Shown here: positions 1-8,667 of the stretch, one piece after another
Layout: every line of letters starts with the position of its first letter
Position numbering within the stretch: the stretch's first letter is position 1
NCBI GenBank assembly: GCA_964473865.1
Contig: CAYYQN010000008.1
Coordinates: 1 to 64,000 of the forward strand
Direction: 5' to 3'
Length of the DNA: 64,000 nucleotides
DNA from: CAIMUX01 sp964473865
GTDB taxonomy: Bacteria; Eisenbacteria; RBG-16-71-46; CAIMUX01
Program-made: the position numbers and the translations under genes
Notes under the pieces: model-generated
Told to the model about the DNA's origin: nothing
The model's database searches: none
The model's input: the letters and a program-made list of their open reading frames with translations, nothing else

Positions 1-375
1 CGAAGCCTCTCGACTGCTGCCTCCCGTAGGAGTCTGGGCCGTATCTCAGTCCCAGTGTGGCTGACCATCCTCTCAGACCAGCTACCCATCGTCGCCTTGG
101 TGGGCCATTACCCCACCAACAAGCTAATGGGACGCGGGACCATCCTTAAGTGGTAGCTTACAAGTAGAGGCCACCTTTGACCGCGAAGCCATGCGACTTC
201 GTGGTCTTATCCGGTATTAGCACCCCGTTGGAGGTGTTATCCCCGTCTCAAGGGCAGGTTTCCCACGCGATACTCACCCGTTCGCCACTAGATCCATTGC
301 TGAATCCCGTATGACTTGCATGCCTAATCCACGCCGCCAACGTTCGTTCTGAGCCAGGATCAAACTCTCCGTGTT
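1..375 (-). rRNA. rrs: 16S ribosomal RNA, 5' part (cut by window edge)
   Basis: Reading the minus strand from about 375 gives the universal 16S start (AGAGTTTGATCCTGGCTCAG at 368-349). The bacterial ACTCCTACGGGAGGCAGC site lies at 33-16. By comparison with E. coli the fragment covers roughly 16S nucleotides 1-370; the rest lies outside the window. The 5' end at 375 is placed by aligning AGAGTTTG with E. coli positions 8-15. The text AACGAACGTTGGCGGCGTGG after the universal start is a useful lineage marker. Confidence 0.97.
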
Positions 376-388
376 CGGAAACTCGGAG

Positions 389-412
389 TGTCTCCACCCG
401 AAGGCGGAGACA
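389..412 (-). other. rRNA leader hairpin with UUCG loop
   Basis: On the minus strand TGTCTCCGCC, TTCG, GGTGGAGACA forms a 10-bp stem (one G-T pair) closed by a UUCG tetraloop. It lies about 14 nt upstream of the 16S 5' end. It could be part of the leader processing stem; the partner side 3' of 16S is outside the window. Confidence 0.5.
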
Positions 413-504
413 TCTAAGAAATCTTCGCACGCTCGCCGCCGGATCGTGATAACCACAATCCTTCGGCGAACGCCGATTCGGGCTCGCCAAGCCTATTCCT
501 TCTC

Positions 505-516
505 TTTTCAAAGAAC
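505..516 (-). promoter_or_regulatory. boxA antitermination site of the rRNA leader
   Basis: The minus strand reads GTTCTTTGAAAA, matching the boxA element that recruits the NusB/NusE antitermination complex in bacterial rRNA leaders. It lies about 130 nt before the 16S 5' end and downstream of the promoter at 650-679, as expected. Confidence 0.7.
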
Positions 517-649
517 GACTCTCGCGCCGATGCGCAAGACCAGATTTTCGCGCCAAACTACCGCTGTCGACCGCTGCCAAGTGGCCGACCTGCGTAAGGT
601 GGGCCGCCTCTTCCCAGAGACAGCCATCCCGTTTCGGTCGCGGACTAGC

Positions 650-679
650 AATGTACATCGGCGCTTCGGGAACGGTCAA
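650..679 (-). promoter_or_regulatory. rRNA operon promoter
   Basis: Minus strand: -35 TTGACC (679-674), 18-nt spacer, -10 TACATT (655-650). The stretch upstream (680-740) is markedly AT-rich for this genome, like an UP element. Transcription would begin near 643 and give a leader of about 270 nt carrying boxA. The remaining 376-999 region holds no gene. Confidence 0.65.
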
Positions 680-999
680 CACCTTTTTTCGAGCTTTCTT
701 CACTTTGCGGTCTTGCGATATAAATCCATAGATATCAACAAGATACCCTCGAAGCCCGCTCCGGGGGCGGGCTGCCCGGCTCCGCTGTTGCGCCGTGTCG
801 CCGCTCCTGTGCGCGGAGCCGCGGCGTGCCGCGTCGCGCCCGGCTCCCGCGCCGCACGAGAGGTCGCGGGCCCCGTCGCCTCCCTCCGCGCGCCCGCGTC
901 CCTCCGTGGTCCGTTCCCGCGCGGTGTCGGCGCCCCCCGGCGCCTGGGCACCTGGCTCGCGGCTTGACGCTCTGGTGGGCGTGTGATGGAGTCACCTTC

Positions 1000-3081
1000 A
1001 TGCGTCCACTCGCAGTGTTTCTGCTCACCATCGTCCTCGTGCCGCTGGCTCTGGCGGGAGCGGTCTCCGGCCTCTTCCTGCTCTGGGGATCCGACCTGCC
1101 TTCTCCACGAAACCCGCAGGAAATCGAGCCCCCCCGCAAGACCGTGGTTCTCGATCGCCACGGCGTGTTGATCGACGAGTTCTTCACCGAGAATCGCAGC
1201 CCGATGCCGCTCGCCCAGGTGCCGGAGGTGATTCGCCAGGCGGTGCTCGCGACCGAGGATCGCCGCTTCTTCCGCCACTGGGGCGTGGACGTCGCCGGTG
1301 TGCTGCGCGCCATCACCATGAACGTCACGGCCGGAGGAATTCGCGAAGGCGCCAGCACCATCACGCAGCAATTGGCGCGAAACGCCTTCTTGAGCCAATC
1401 CCAGACCATCGAGCGCAAGATCAAGGAGGCAGTCCTCGCCATCCGCCTGGAACGCTCCTTCTCCAAGGAGGAGATCCTCGAGTTCTACCTCAACCGGATC
1501 TACTTCGGTGAGGGCACCTACGGCGTGGAGGCGGCCGCCCAGCACTTCTTCGGGAAGTCCTGCCGAGAGGTGTCGCTTCCCGAGGCGGCGCTGCTGGTGG
1601 GGCTGCCCGCCAACCCTGCGGCCTTTTCGCCGACCAACCACCCTCAGGCTGCGACGAGCCGCCGGAATCTCGTCCTTCGTCGCATGGAAGATGCCGGCAT
1701 CATCGACCGGCAGACTCGCCGCGATGCGGAATCGGCTGAGCTTCGCCTGGCGGGCGCTCCGCGTGGAGAGTCACCCTCGGCCTATTTCACCGAGATGGTG
1801 CGCCAGGAGCTGATGGAGCGTTTCGGCGGGACCCAGGTCTACGAGGGCGGACTCACCATCTACACGACCCTCGACAGCGGTCTGCAGCGCGCGGCCGCCC
1901 AGGCCGTGGAGTCCCAGCTCCGAACGATCGAGGAGGAAAAGGCGTTGGTCTATCGGCGCGTCCTGCGCGCCGGGGTGCGCGGTGACAGCGCGCGCGCAGA
2001 CAAAGCGAAGACGCCGTACCTGCAGGGGGCCCTCGTCGCCCTGGAGCCACAAGGCGGGGCGATCCGCGCCCTGGTCGGGGGCCGGAGCTTCGCGGAGAGC
2101 AACTTCAACCGAGCGGTGCAGGCGCGCCGGCAGCCGGGAAGCGCGTTCAAGCCGATCGTCGCCGCGCAGGCGCTGCGACAGGGATATACCCCGAACTCGA
2201 TCCTGGAGGACGCGCCCGTCACCTACCATTGGGGCGGCCAGACCTGGTCGCCCAAGAACTTCGATCACAAGTTCCGCGGCCCGGTGACCCTGCGCTACAC
2301 CCTGGAGAAATCGATCAACGTCCCGACCATCAAGCTGCTCGAGGCGGTCGGAACCCGCAATGTCGTGGAGATGGCCGAACGAATGGGGTTCACCGGCCAT
2401 ATCACGCCTCAGTTGTCTCTCGCCCTCGGCACCGCGGAAGTCACGCCGCTGGAGATCACCTCCGCGTACAGCAGCTTCGCCAATCACGGGATCCGGGTCG
2501 AACCCTACGCCATCGAGCGGGTGGAGGACCGTTCCGGCCGAGTTCTGCTCGAGCACCAGCCGGCATCGCACGAGGTCCTGGATGAGCGGAACAGCTACGT
2601 CATGATCAGCCTCCTGCGTTCCGTCATCGACCACGGCACGGGCTATCCGGCCCGCAAGAAGTACCACTTCGACGCGCCGGCCGGGGGCAAGACGGGCACC
2701 ACCGACGACTACAGCGATGCCTGGTTTGTCGGTTTCATCCCGCGTCTGGCCTGCGGCGTCTGGGTGGGCTTCGACAACCCCAAACCCATCGGATCGCGGA
2801 TGACCGGCGCCGCCGCGGCTCTGCCCGCGTGGTGCGGCTTCATGAACGAAGCGGTCCAGGTGTACGGCAAGGAGGACTTCGCCCTTCCCGACGGAGTCGC
2901 GGTCGTGGGAGTCTGCCCGGTCTCCGGACTCCGGGCCACCCCGGCCTGTCCGAACCCGAGGAACGAGGTGTATCGGCCGGGCGCCGCGCCGGAGACGTAC
3001 TGCACGCTGCACGCCGGCACCGGACCTGCGCCAGACCAGGATGCGCCCGTGGAGGATGAAGCGCCGGGACCGGGTGACTAG
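1000..3081 (+). CDS. mrcA: penicillin-binding protein 1A (GT51 transglycosylase / transpeptidase)
   Basis: Bifunctional class A PBP of 693 aa that polymerises lipid II and cross-links peptides in the periplasm. A membrane anchor lies at about residues 5-27. The GT51 domain has catalytic E86 in ATEDRRFFRHWGVD and the GASTITQQLARN motif. The transpeptidase domain has the nucleophile motif S381-AFK384, S438-IN440 and K564-TG566. I start at ATG 1000 because GGAG lies 8 nt upstream and the hydrophobic anchor follows at once; upstream codons in frame are Arg/Pro-rich non-coding sequence. The length is normal for PBP1A without extra domains. The C-terminus after about 600 has a short cysteine-containing tail, common in this family. 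It is transcribed away from the rRNA operon and converges on deoA. Confidence 0.95.
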   Translation: MRPLAVFLLTIVLVPLALAGAVSGLFLLWGSDLPSPRNPQEIEPPRKTVVLDRHGVLIDEFFTENRSPMPLAQVPEVIRQAVLATEDRRFFRHWGVDVAGVLRAITMNVTAGGIREGASTITQQLARNAFLSQSQTIERKIKEAVLAIRLERSFSKEEILEFYLNRIYFGEGTYGVEAAAQHFFGKSCREVSLPEAALLVGLPANPAAFSPTNHPQAATSRRNLVLRRMEDAGIIDRQTRRDAESAELRLAGAPRGESPSAYFTEMVRQELMERFGGTQVYEGGLTIYTTLDSGLQRAAAQAVESQLRTIEEEKALVYRRVLRAGVRGDSARADKAKTPYLQGALVALEPQGGAIRALVGGRSFAESNFNRAVQARRQPGSAFKPIVAAQALRQGYTPNSILEDAPVTYHWGGQTWSPKNFDHKFRGPVTLRYTLEKSINVPTIKLLEAVGTRNVVEMAERMGFTGHITPQLSLALGTAEVTPLEITSAYSSFANHGIRVEPYAIERVEDRSGRVLLEHQPASHEVLDERNSYVMISLLRSVIDHGTGYPARKKYHFDAPAGGKTGTTDDYSDAWFVGFIPRLACGVWVGFDNPKPIGSRMTGAAAALPAWCGFMNEAVQVYGKEDFALPDGVAVVGVCPVSGLRATPACPNPRNEVYRPGAAPETYCTLHAGTGPAPDQDAPVEDEAPGPGD

Positions 3082-3099
3082 CAGGGTGCCAGCAGACTG

Positions 3100-4425
3100 C
3101 TAGAGGAGGCTCTCGATTCGCTCCAGTTCGCGGGGCGGGGAGCCGGTGTTTGCTGAGGCACCGTCGTCCATCACGATCCACTCCGAGGCCCGACGTGCGG
3201 CGGCGTCCGCAACCGGCTTCTCCCCCAGGTGCAGCAGAAGAACGATCTCGCCCGACGCCACGGAGCTGCCCGGCTCGGCCAAGATCTCGATCCCGACGCG
3301 CGGATCGATCCGGTCCTCCGTGTGCAGGCGGCCGCCGCCAGCTTCGGTGATCCAATCTCCCGCCGGACGCGCCCGCACGCCGAGGAACCGGCCCGCGCCC
3401 GGCGCCGCGACTTCGAGACGCCGCGTGGCCACGGGCAGTCCTTGCGGGCGATCGAGCGCCCCCGGATCTCCCCCCTGGGCTCCCACCATCTGCTGGAACC
3501 GCTCGTACCCGCGCCCCTCCTCCCAGGCCCGCCGCAACAGGCTCTCTGCCTCGGCGCGGTCTCCCGCGCGGCCGGACAACAGGCACATGGAGGCACCCAG
3601 AGAGAGCGTCAACTCGCGGAGGTCATCGGGGACCGCCTCGTTCCGCAAGCACTTGACCGTCTCGGTGATCTCGAGGGCATTGCCGGCCGTCCGCCCGATC
3701 ACCCGGTCCATCTCCGTGAGATGAGCGCAGGCCCGAATCCCCAGACGAGCCGCGGTGGCTATCAGCGACCGGGCCAGGGTACGCGCCGGCGCCAACGTCG
3801 TCATGAACGCTCCCGACCCCACTTTCACATCGAGCGCCAGGCCTCGCACGCCGGCGGCCGCCTTCTTGCACAGGATGCTGGCGGTAATCAGCGGGATCGA
3901 CTCCACGATCGACGCCGCATCTCGCAGTCCGTAGAGGATGGCGTCGGCCGGAGCAATGCGCGGACTCTGGCCCGCAAAACAGAAGCCGACGCGCCCGACG
4001 AGGGCCCGGATTTCCTCCGGCTCGAAACCGGTCCGCAGGCCGGGGATCGACTCCAGCTTGTCGAGGGTTCCGCCGGTGTGACCCAGCGAGCGACCGGAGA
4101 CCATCGGCACCGGCACGCCGGTCGCCGCGACGAGGGGCGCTACCAGAAAGGAGATCTTGTCGCCAACGCCGCCGGTGGAGTGCTTGTCGGCCGGAAGCGG
4201 CCCCGCAGACCCGAAGTCGAGCCGGTCCCCCGATTCCAGCATCGCCATCGTGAGCGCCGCGGTCTCCTCCGCGTCCATCCCTCGGAAGAAGACCGCCATC
4301 ATCCAGGCGGTGAGCTGATAGGCCGGCACGCTGCCGGACACCGCCCCCTGTACGAGATGTCGGAGCTCGGCGTCGGTCAGCCTCTCCCCGTCCCGCTTGC
4401 GCTGGATGATCGACTTGGCGTTCAA
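3100..4425 (-). CDS. deoA: thymidine / pyrimidine-nucleoside phosphorylase
   Basis: Phosphorolysis of thymidine or uridine to base and (deoxy)ribose-1-phosphate in pyrimidine salvage. It is 441 aa, the usual length. The family signature SGRSLGHTGGTLDKLESIPG lies near residues 114-133, with KHSTGGVGDK for phosphate binding before it and the typical three-domain layout (alpha, alpha/beta, C-terminal beta). The start is TTG 4425, preceded by GGGAGGGG; it overlaps the cdd stop codon (TTGA), so translation of the two is probably coupled. Sequence alone does not separate DeoA from the broader Pdp subgroup. Confidence 0.93.
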   Translation of the reverse strand: MNAKSIIQRKRDGERLTDAELRHLVQGAVSGSVPAYQLTAWMMAVFFRGMDAEETAALTMAMLESGDRLDFGSAGPLPADKHSTGGVGDKISFLVAPLVAATGVPVPMVSGRSLGHTGGTLDKLESIPGLRTGFEPEEIRALVGRVGFCFAGQSPRIAPADAILYGLRDAASIVESIPLITASILCKKAAAGVRGLALDVKVGSGAFMTTLAPARTLARSLIATAARLGIRACAHLTEMDRVIGRTAGNALEITETVKCLRNEAVPDDLRELTLSLGASMCLLSGRAGDRAEAESLLRRAWEEGRGYERFQQMVGAQGGDPGALDRPQGLPVATRRLEVAAPGAGRFLGVRARPAGDWITEAGGGRLHTEDRIDPRVGIEILAEPGSSVASGEIVLLLHLGEKPVADAAARRASEWIVMDDGASANTGSPPRELERIESLL

Positions 4426-4826
4426 CGCCCCTCCCGATGCCCGAGCTCACCCGCGAGCCACTCCGCCGGTCGCGTAGGACCCGCGGTCCCGTCGCGGTAG
4501 GCAAGGTAGAGCCGCGCCTCGGCGGCCCACTGCCGCAGCGCCTCGCGACACAGCCCGCAGGGTGGGGTCGGCGCGGGCGTGTCGCTGTAGACGACGACCG
4601 CCTCGATCGCCGCCCCGCTCTCCGCCAGCCAGAGCTGCAGCGCGGTCCGCTCCGCGCAGATTCCGAGGGGATAGGAGGCGTTCTCGATATTGGCCCCCGC
4701 GAAGATCCGCCCCTCGGCGTCGAGGAGGGCGGCGCCGACCCGGAACCCGGAGTAGGGCGCGTACGCGTAGCGGGCCGCGCGGCGCGCGGCCCCTACCAGC
4801 CGGCGGATCGACAAATCAGCCCCCAC
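4422..4826 (-). CDS. cdd: cytidine deaminase
   Basis: Small homotetrameric type of cytidine deaminase (134 aa) that turns cytidine or deoxycytidine into uridine. Zinc motifs are visible: CAE (C57, E59 as proton shuttle) and PCGLC (C90, C93). YAPYSGFRVGAAL near the N-terminus binds the nucleoside. A GTG at 4832 would give two more residues, but GGAGG (4837-4833) would abut it. The GTG at 4826 has a 6-nt spacer and is preferred. The stop overlaps the deoA start, giving a two-gene pyrimidine salvage operon in which the deaminase product feeds the phosphorylase. Confidence 0.92.
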   Translation of the reverse strand: MGADLSIRRLVGAARRAARYAYAPYSGFRVGAALLDAEGRIFAGANIENASYPLGICAERTALQLWLAESGAAIEAVVVYSDTPAPTPPCGLCREALRQWAAEARLYLAYRDGTAGPTRPAEWLAGELGHREGR

Positions 4827-4931
4827 CTTCACCCTCCGAGGTCGACACCGCAGAAGAAGCGACGCGCCGCGCGGGCCTCATTCCGGTGCCGGGAGTCGGC
4901 CTTCCGGAGGGGTCATGCTACCCTATCGGCC

Positions 4932-5771
4932 ATGGACACGATACGCCGAAACGACACCGCGCCACCGCCGTGCCCCGATGCATCCTGGGCCCGCCTCCAG
5001 GAGCTGGTGCGGGTGCTGCGCGGGCCGGGGGGATGCCCGTGGGATCGGGCCCAATCGCTGGTCTCCCTGGCCACCCACCTGGTCGAGGAGTCATACGAGG
5101 TCTTGCACGCCGCGCAGGAGGGAGCCCCGGAGGCCCTGGGAGAAGAGCTCGGCGATGCCGCCTTTCTCCTGGCCATTGTGCACCAGGCAGCCGAGGAGCA
5201 GGGGGCGCCGGAACTCGCCGCGATCCTGGATCATGCCGCGGAGAAGATCGTGCGCCGGCACCCGCATGTCTTCAGCGACACCCCGGTCGCGGATGCCGAC
5301 GAAGCGGCACGCCTGTGGGAAGTGCAGAAGCGGCTCGAGCGCGGGCCGAAGCACCCGAAGGTCGAGGACGAGGCGTTGCCGGAGCCGCCTCCCGCTCTTC
5401 CCGCCCTGCTTCAGGCGCAACGGTTGCAGCAGAAGGCGGCGGCGGTAGGGTTCGACTGGCCCGACGCCGCAGCGGTCTTCCCGAAGATCAGGGAGGAGCT
5501 CGCAGAGCTCTCCGCCGCCATGACGGCCGGCGAGGCGGGCCAGGTGCGCGAGGAAGCCGGAGACCTCCTCTTTGCGGCCGTCAATCTGGTGCGGGCCCTG
5601 GGGCTGGATGCGGAGATGACGATGCGAGAGGCCTCCCGAAAGTTTCGGGAACGCTTCAATCGGATGGCCCGGCAGATCCGGGCGGATGGCCGGGCGCCCG
5701 AGGACCTGGGCTTGGATCGGCTCGAGGAGTACTGGCAGGCCGCGAAGAAGAGCAGCGACGGGGCCGAGTGA
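4932..5771 (+). CDS. mazG: nucleoside triphosphate pyrophosphohydrolase MazG
   Basis: House-cleaning NTP pyrophosphohydrolase (279 aa) with two MazG helical repeats. The first begins LVRVLRGPGGCPWDRAQS and carries the EESYE...EELGDAAF metal-binding acids. The second has KIREELAEL...EEAGDLLF. ATG 4932 fits the family start. It has no Shine-Dalgarno at normal distance (GGAGGGG is about 20 nt upstream), but TACCCT lies 7 nt before it, so the mRNA may be leaderless. The segment from 4917 to the ATG is nearly identical to that before the gene at 23657. The gene diverges from cdd-deoA. Confidence 0.93.
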   Translation: MDTIRRNDTAPPPCPDASWARLQELVRVLRGPGGCPWDRAQSLVSLATHLVEESYEVLHAAQEGAPEALGEELGDAAFLLAIVHQAAEEQGAPELAAILDHAAEKIVRRHPHVFSDTPVADADEAARLWEVQKRLERGPKHPKVEDEALPEPPPALPALLQAQRLQQKAAAVGFDWPDAAAVFPKIREELAELSAAMTAGEAGQVREEAGDLLFAAVNLVRALGLDAEMTMREASRKFRERFNRMARQIRADGRAPEDLGLDRLEEYWQAAKKSSDGAE

Positions 5772-5942
5772 TCAACCCGGCACCGCCCCATGCAGCGTCC
5801 TGCTTCTCACGGTTACCGCTGATTCTGCTTTGCCTCCGGCTCTCCCGCTTCTGCGGCCCCGACATCCTCCGCCGGAGACTCCCGGCCGACAGCTCGCGGC
5901 GATGCGAACCTCAGAGCAGGGTCGGGATCCGGAACCGACGGA

Positions 5943-6521
5943 TCAGAAGATCGCTTCCTTTGGATCCAGGAACGCCAGAATCCGGCACTTGGAGTCGGCG
6001 GCGCCGAGCACCACCAAATCCGTCTCCTCGACACAGACGTGCAGGCTGCTCTCCAACGGGAAGGGGACCGTCTCGCCTCCCACCCGCAAGGAGCCGTTCC
6101 CCTCGACGCAAACCAGACAGAAGTCGCCGTTCTCCGGCAGGTGGCCGATCTTGGCTTCGGCGCCAGGATCAAGGCTGATCTCAAACGCCAACAAGCGGCC
6201 GCCGAGGATCCCGCGCGTCAGGCTCTCCAGGCGCGCCCCGTGTCCCTCGAGGTCAAACCCGGGGGTCAGAGAGGGGCGGCTCTCCGGGCTCGTGATACAG
6301 ACTTCATCCAGCTCCCGCTCCTCAATGAAGAATCCCGGATCCTTGTCCAGCGCATCCGCGATCCGGATCAGGGCCCCGATGGTCGGAGAGGTACGTCCGC
6401 GTTCGATTTCGGAGATGTGGGTCGAGGAGAATCCCGAAGCGGCCTCCACGTCCTTGAGGGTCTTCCGTTGCCCGAGTCGAGCCTGGCGGATCCGGGTCCC
6501 AACGAGTTCCTTGCTCACCAT
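5943..6521 (-). CDS. XRE-family regulator with cupin domain (downstream copy)
   Basis: 192-aa regulator with a lambda-repressor-type HTH at residues 8-63 (STHISEIERGRTSPTIGAL is the recognition region) and a C-terminal RmlC-like cupin domain at about 100-190. Such proteins usually sense a small metabolite through the cupin. The effector cannot be read from the sequence, and the cupin lacks an obvious metal-binding HxH...H set. ATG 6521 has GGGAGG 8 nt upstream. It lies 17 nt after a paralogue with the same domain layout, so the pair is very likely one operon. The 170-nt gap to mazG shows nothing notable. Confidence 0.85.
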   Translation of the reverse strand: MVSKELVGTRIRQARLGQRKTLKDVEAASGFSSTHISEIERGRTSPTIGALIRIADALDKDPGFFIEERELDEVCITSPESRPSLTPGFDLEGHGARLESLTRGILGGRLLAFEISLDPGAEAKIGHLPENGDFCLVCVEGNGSLRVGGETVPFPLESSLHVCVEETDLVVLGAADSKCRILAFLDPKEAIF

Positions 6522-6538
6522 GATCGGATCCTCCCGCC

Positions 6539-7102
6539 CTACAGGAAGAGCTTCGGACGCACCGCCCAGAGGGTGCGAACCGGCTGGTTCGTCAGGTTGC
6601 GGATGTAATGCGGCCGCGCCGCCTTGAAGTGGACGGTCTCGCCCTGGCGCAGCACAAACGGCTTGCCGTCAACCGTCACCTCGAGGAACCCGTCAAGCAC
6701 GTAACAGAACTCCTCGCCCCGATGCCCGACCGTGCCTCCGACCTGCCCGCTTCCATCGATCGTGGCGTAGAAGACGGACATCTCGGAGCAGATCGATCGC
6801 TCACACAGAGGTTCCAGCCGGATGGAGCCGCCGTTCATTGTGATGGAAGTGCGGTTCTCAGCCCGGCGCACCTCCGGTTTGGTCAGATGCGGGATGTCGA
6901 TGAGGTGCGATGGCAGCACTTCGAGTGCATGTGCGATCTTCTCCAGCGCCTGAATCGTCGGAGAGGTCTTGCCCCGTTCGATCTCGGAAATGTGGGTGGC
7001 GCTCACTCCCACCCGTCCCTCGATCTGTTTGAGGGTGAGTCCTTTCTCTTGACGAATCCGACGGATGCGCCTGCCCAGCAGTTTCCCGACCGCTACAGAC
7101 AT
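6539..7102 (-). CDS. XRE-family regulator with cupin domain (upstream copy)
   Basis: 187 aa with an HTH at residues 9-64 (ATHISEIERGKTSPTIQALEK) and a cupin at about 105-187 (GHRGEEFCYVLDGFLEVTVD, then HFKAARPHYIRN). The cupin is better conserved than in the downstream copy and keeps H and E residues of a possible metal site. ATG 7102 has GGGAGG 5 nt upstream; the longer open frame upstream is not supported. HTH residues are strongly shared between the two copies (STHISEIERGRTSPTI versus ATHISEIERGKTSPTI), so they are tandem paralogues that may recognise similar operators or form heteromers. Confidence 0.85.
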   Translation of the reverse strand: MSVAVGKLLGRRIRRIRQEKGLTLKQIEGRVGVSATHISEIERGKTSPTIQALEKIAHALEVLPSHLIDIPHLTKPEVRRAENRTSITMNGGSIRLEPLCERSICSEMSVFYATIDGSGQVGGTVGHRGEEFCYVLDGFLEVTVDGKPFVLRQGETVHFKAARPHYIRNLTNQPVRTLWAVRPKLFL

Positions 7103-7349
7103 AACGCCTCCCTTCGTGTCTACGGTCCCCAGTCCCGTCGCAATACCCCGCTCGGAGATCCGATCAGGTCCCGACCTCGGGCAGCGTCCGACAGACTTCC
7201 TGTCCGCCGGATCGCGGCATCCCTGGTCGCCCACGTCCCCGCACAACTCTGGCCACGACACCTGGCGTCCAGGACCGCCACCGCCCGCAACTGCCGGCAA
7301 GAGACCCGTTCGCCATTGGCGCCATGAGTTTACCAGGAACTCGCCGGAC

Positions 7350-7378
7350 TGCATATCGCGTTTTTCGCCACCATGCAA
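7350..7378 (-). promoter_or_regulatory. candidate promoter for the XRE-cupin pair
   Basis: Minus strand: TTGCAT (7378-7373), 17-nt spacer, TATGCA (7355-7350). The leader to ATG 7102 would be about 240 nt. The 7103-7573 region otherwise shows no gene. Confidence 0.35.
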
Positions 7379-7573
7379 GATGTTTCCTGGGGGTGAATAG
7401 AGTTTGTCCCGGCGGACGCTCCGTGTCGGATCGAGAAAGACCTCCCGGCGCCCCGGCCGCGGCACGCTCCGGCCGCGGCCAAGACCGAACGACCGACCGC
7501 CGAACATGAAGCAAGAACAGAGAATGCCTCGCTGCGGGGTCTGCTGGAGATCATGCACTGAGGCGAACGTAAC

Positions 7574-7603
7574 TTGACCCCTCTGTCCGGCGGCCGCTAG
7601 ACT
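7574..7603 (+). promoter_or_regulatory. promoter for the 3D-domain protein
   Basis: TTGACC (7574-7579), 18-nt spacer, TAGACT (7598-7603), the same -35 and spacing as the rRNA promoter. The leader of about 100 nt contains the 8-bp tandem repeat at 7653-7692. Confidence 0.6.
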
Positions 7604-7652
7604 CAGTCGTCACGGGGAACCCACCGGAGCGGGTACAGGTATTCGGCTTTCC

Positions 7653-7692
7653 CCCGGCGTCCCGGCGTCCCGGCGCCCCGACGCCCCGGCGG
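7653..7692. repeat. five 8-bp tandem units (CCCGGCGT type)
   Basis: Units read CCCGGCGT, CCCGGCGT, CCCGGCGC, CCCGACGC, CCCGGCGG. The array sits between a good promoter and the start codon of the next gene, so copy number could alter the leader. Confidence 0.7.
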
Positions 7693-7709
7693 GGCGAACT
7701 CAGGAGGGT

Positions 7710-8504
7710 ATGCAGCACGGCGATCTGAAATCGCTCCTCTGGGGCAGGCATCTTTCGCGGATGCTCGGCGTATGTGGGGTCCAGCACCTGAGGGCCGACC
7801 CCGCCCCGAGGATCGTGCCGCCGGTCCCCACGTGGTACCAGAGGACGGCCGGGATCCTGACTATTGCCGGAATCGTCGCCACGGTGCACACGGTCGACAT
7901 GACGCTGCGATACCGAGTCCAGCCGTCTCCGTGGTGGGACGGAACCGAAGCGGCCGCCTTCGACACGACCGCATGGACACGTTGGACGATCGAAAACGGC
8001 GTCGGGGCCGGCACGGCACCGGCCGACAGTGCGTCCGGGCAACGCCGCCTGGCGGCCGGCACGACGCTCGCCTGGAAGGCGCTCACCGAGCCCAACGGAC
8101 CTGCGGTACGGCGTCGCATCAACGGCATTCTCGGTCAAGGGCAGCGGTTCCGGCTCATCGAAGTGACTGCCTACACCAGCTCCACCTCGGAGACCGACTC
8201 CACTCCGCATCTGACCGCCTCGAGCGTTCCCCCGCGACCGGGGACCATCGCGCTGAGTCGCGACTTGCTGCGCACCTTCACGCCCGGAGCCCCCTTCGAC
8301 TTCGGTGACAAGGTTCTCATCCCTGGTGTCGGCATCTTCGAGGCGCACGACACGATGCATTCGCGTTGGAAGGCGAAAGCCGACATCTGGTTTGCATCGA
8401 AAGCGAGAGCCCGGGCCTGGGGGCGCCGCACCGTCTTCGTGACCGAGGTCAGCGACAACATTCCGACGATGCCCAGCCCGTTCCAGGCCGACCTTTCCCG
8501 TTGA
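7710..8504 (+). CDS. 3D-domain protein (membrane-anchored, cell-wall associated)
   Basis: 264 aa. One hydrophobic segment (about residues 45-62) anchors the protein. The C-terminal half (about 150-255) is a 3D domain, a double-psi barrel related to MltA and named for three conserved aspartates. Visible motifs are VTAYTSSTSETDSTP, GTIALSRDLLRTF, FGDKVLIPGVGIFEAHDTM and KADIWF, giving Asp at the TDS, HDT and ADIW positions. Family members cut glycan strands or bind peptidoglycan, so a role in wall remodelling is inferred. AGGAGGG lies very close to ATG 7710 (2-nt gap), so a start slightly downstream is possible. Nothing is seen in the 160-nt gap to rsgA. Confidence 0.8.
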   Translation: MQHGDLKSLLWGRHLSRMLGVCGVQHLRADPAPRIVPPVPTWYQRTAGILTIAGIVATVHTVDMTLRYRVQPSPWWDGTEAAAFDTTAWTRWTIENGVGAGTAPADSASGQRRLAAGTTLAWKALTEPNGPAVRRRINGILGQGQRFRLIEVTAYTSSTSETDSTPHLTASSVPPRPGTIALSRDLLRTFTPGAPFDFGDKVLIPGVGIFEAHDTMHSRWKAKADIWFASKARARAWGRRTVFVTEVSDNIPTMPSPFQADLSR

Positions 8505-8667
8505 TCCTGCCCTCCTCCCCTCCCCGACCATCCACGAGCGACCTCCGGTCCCCGCAAGCGTGCCCGGCGCGTTGTCCGAGGCGGTGCCCGCGCCGAGACC
8601 AGGGTCGGGCCGTCACAGGCCTGCCCAGCAGTTCCCTCGCTCCGGAGGGCCTCGGCCTGCAGCGGTG

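Noticed and set aside
1..375. 16S fragment as a broken rRNA pseudogene
   Set aside because: The break is exactly at the window edge, and the promoter, boxA and leader are intact.
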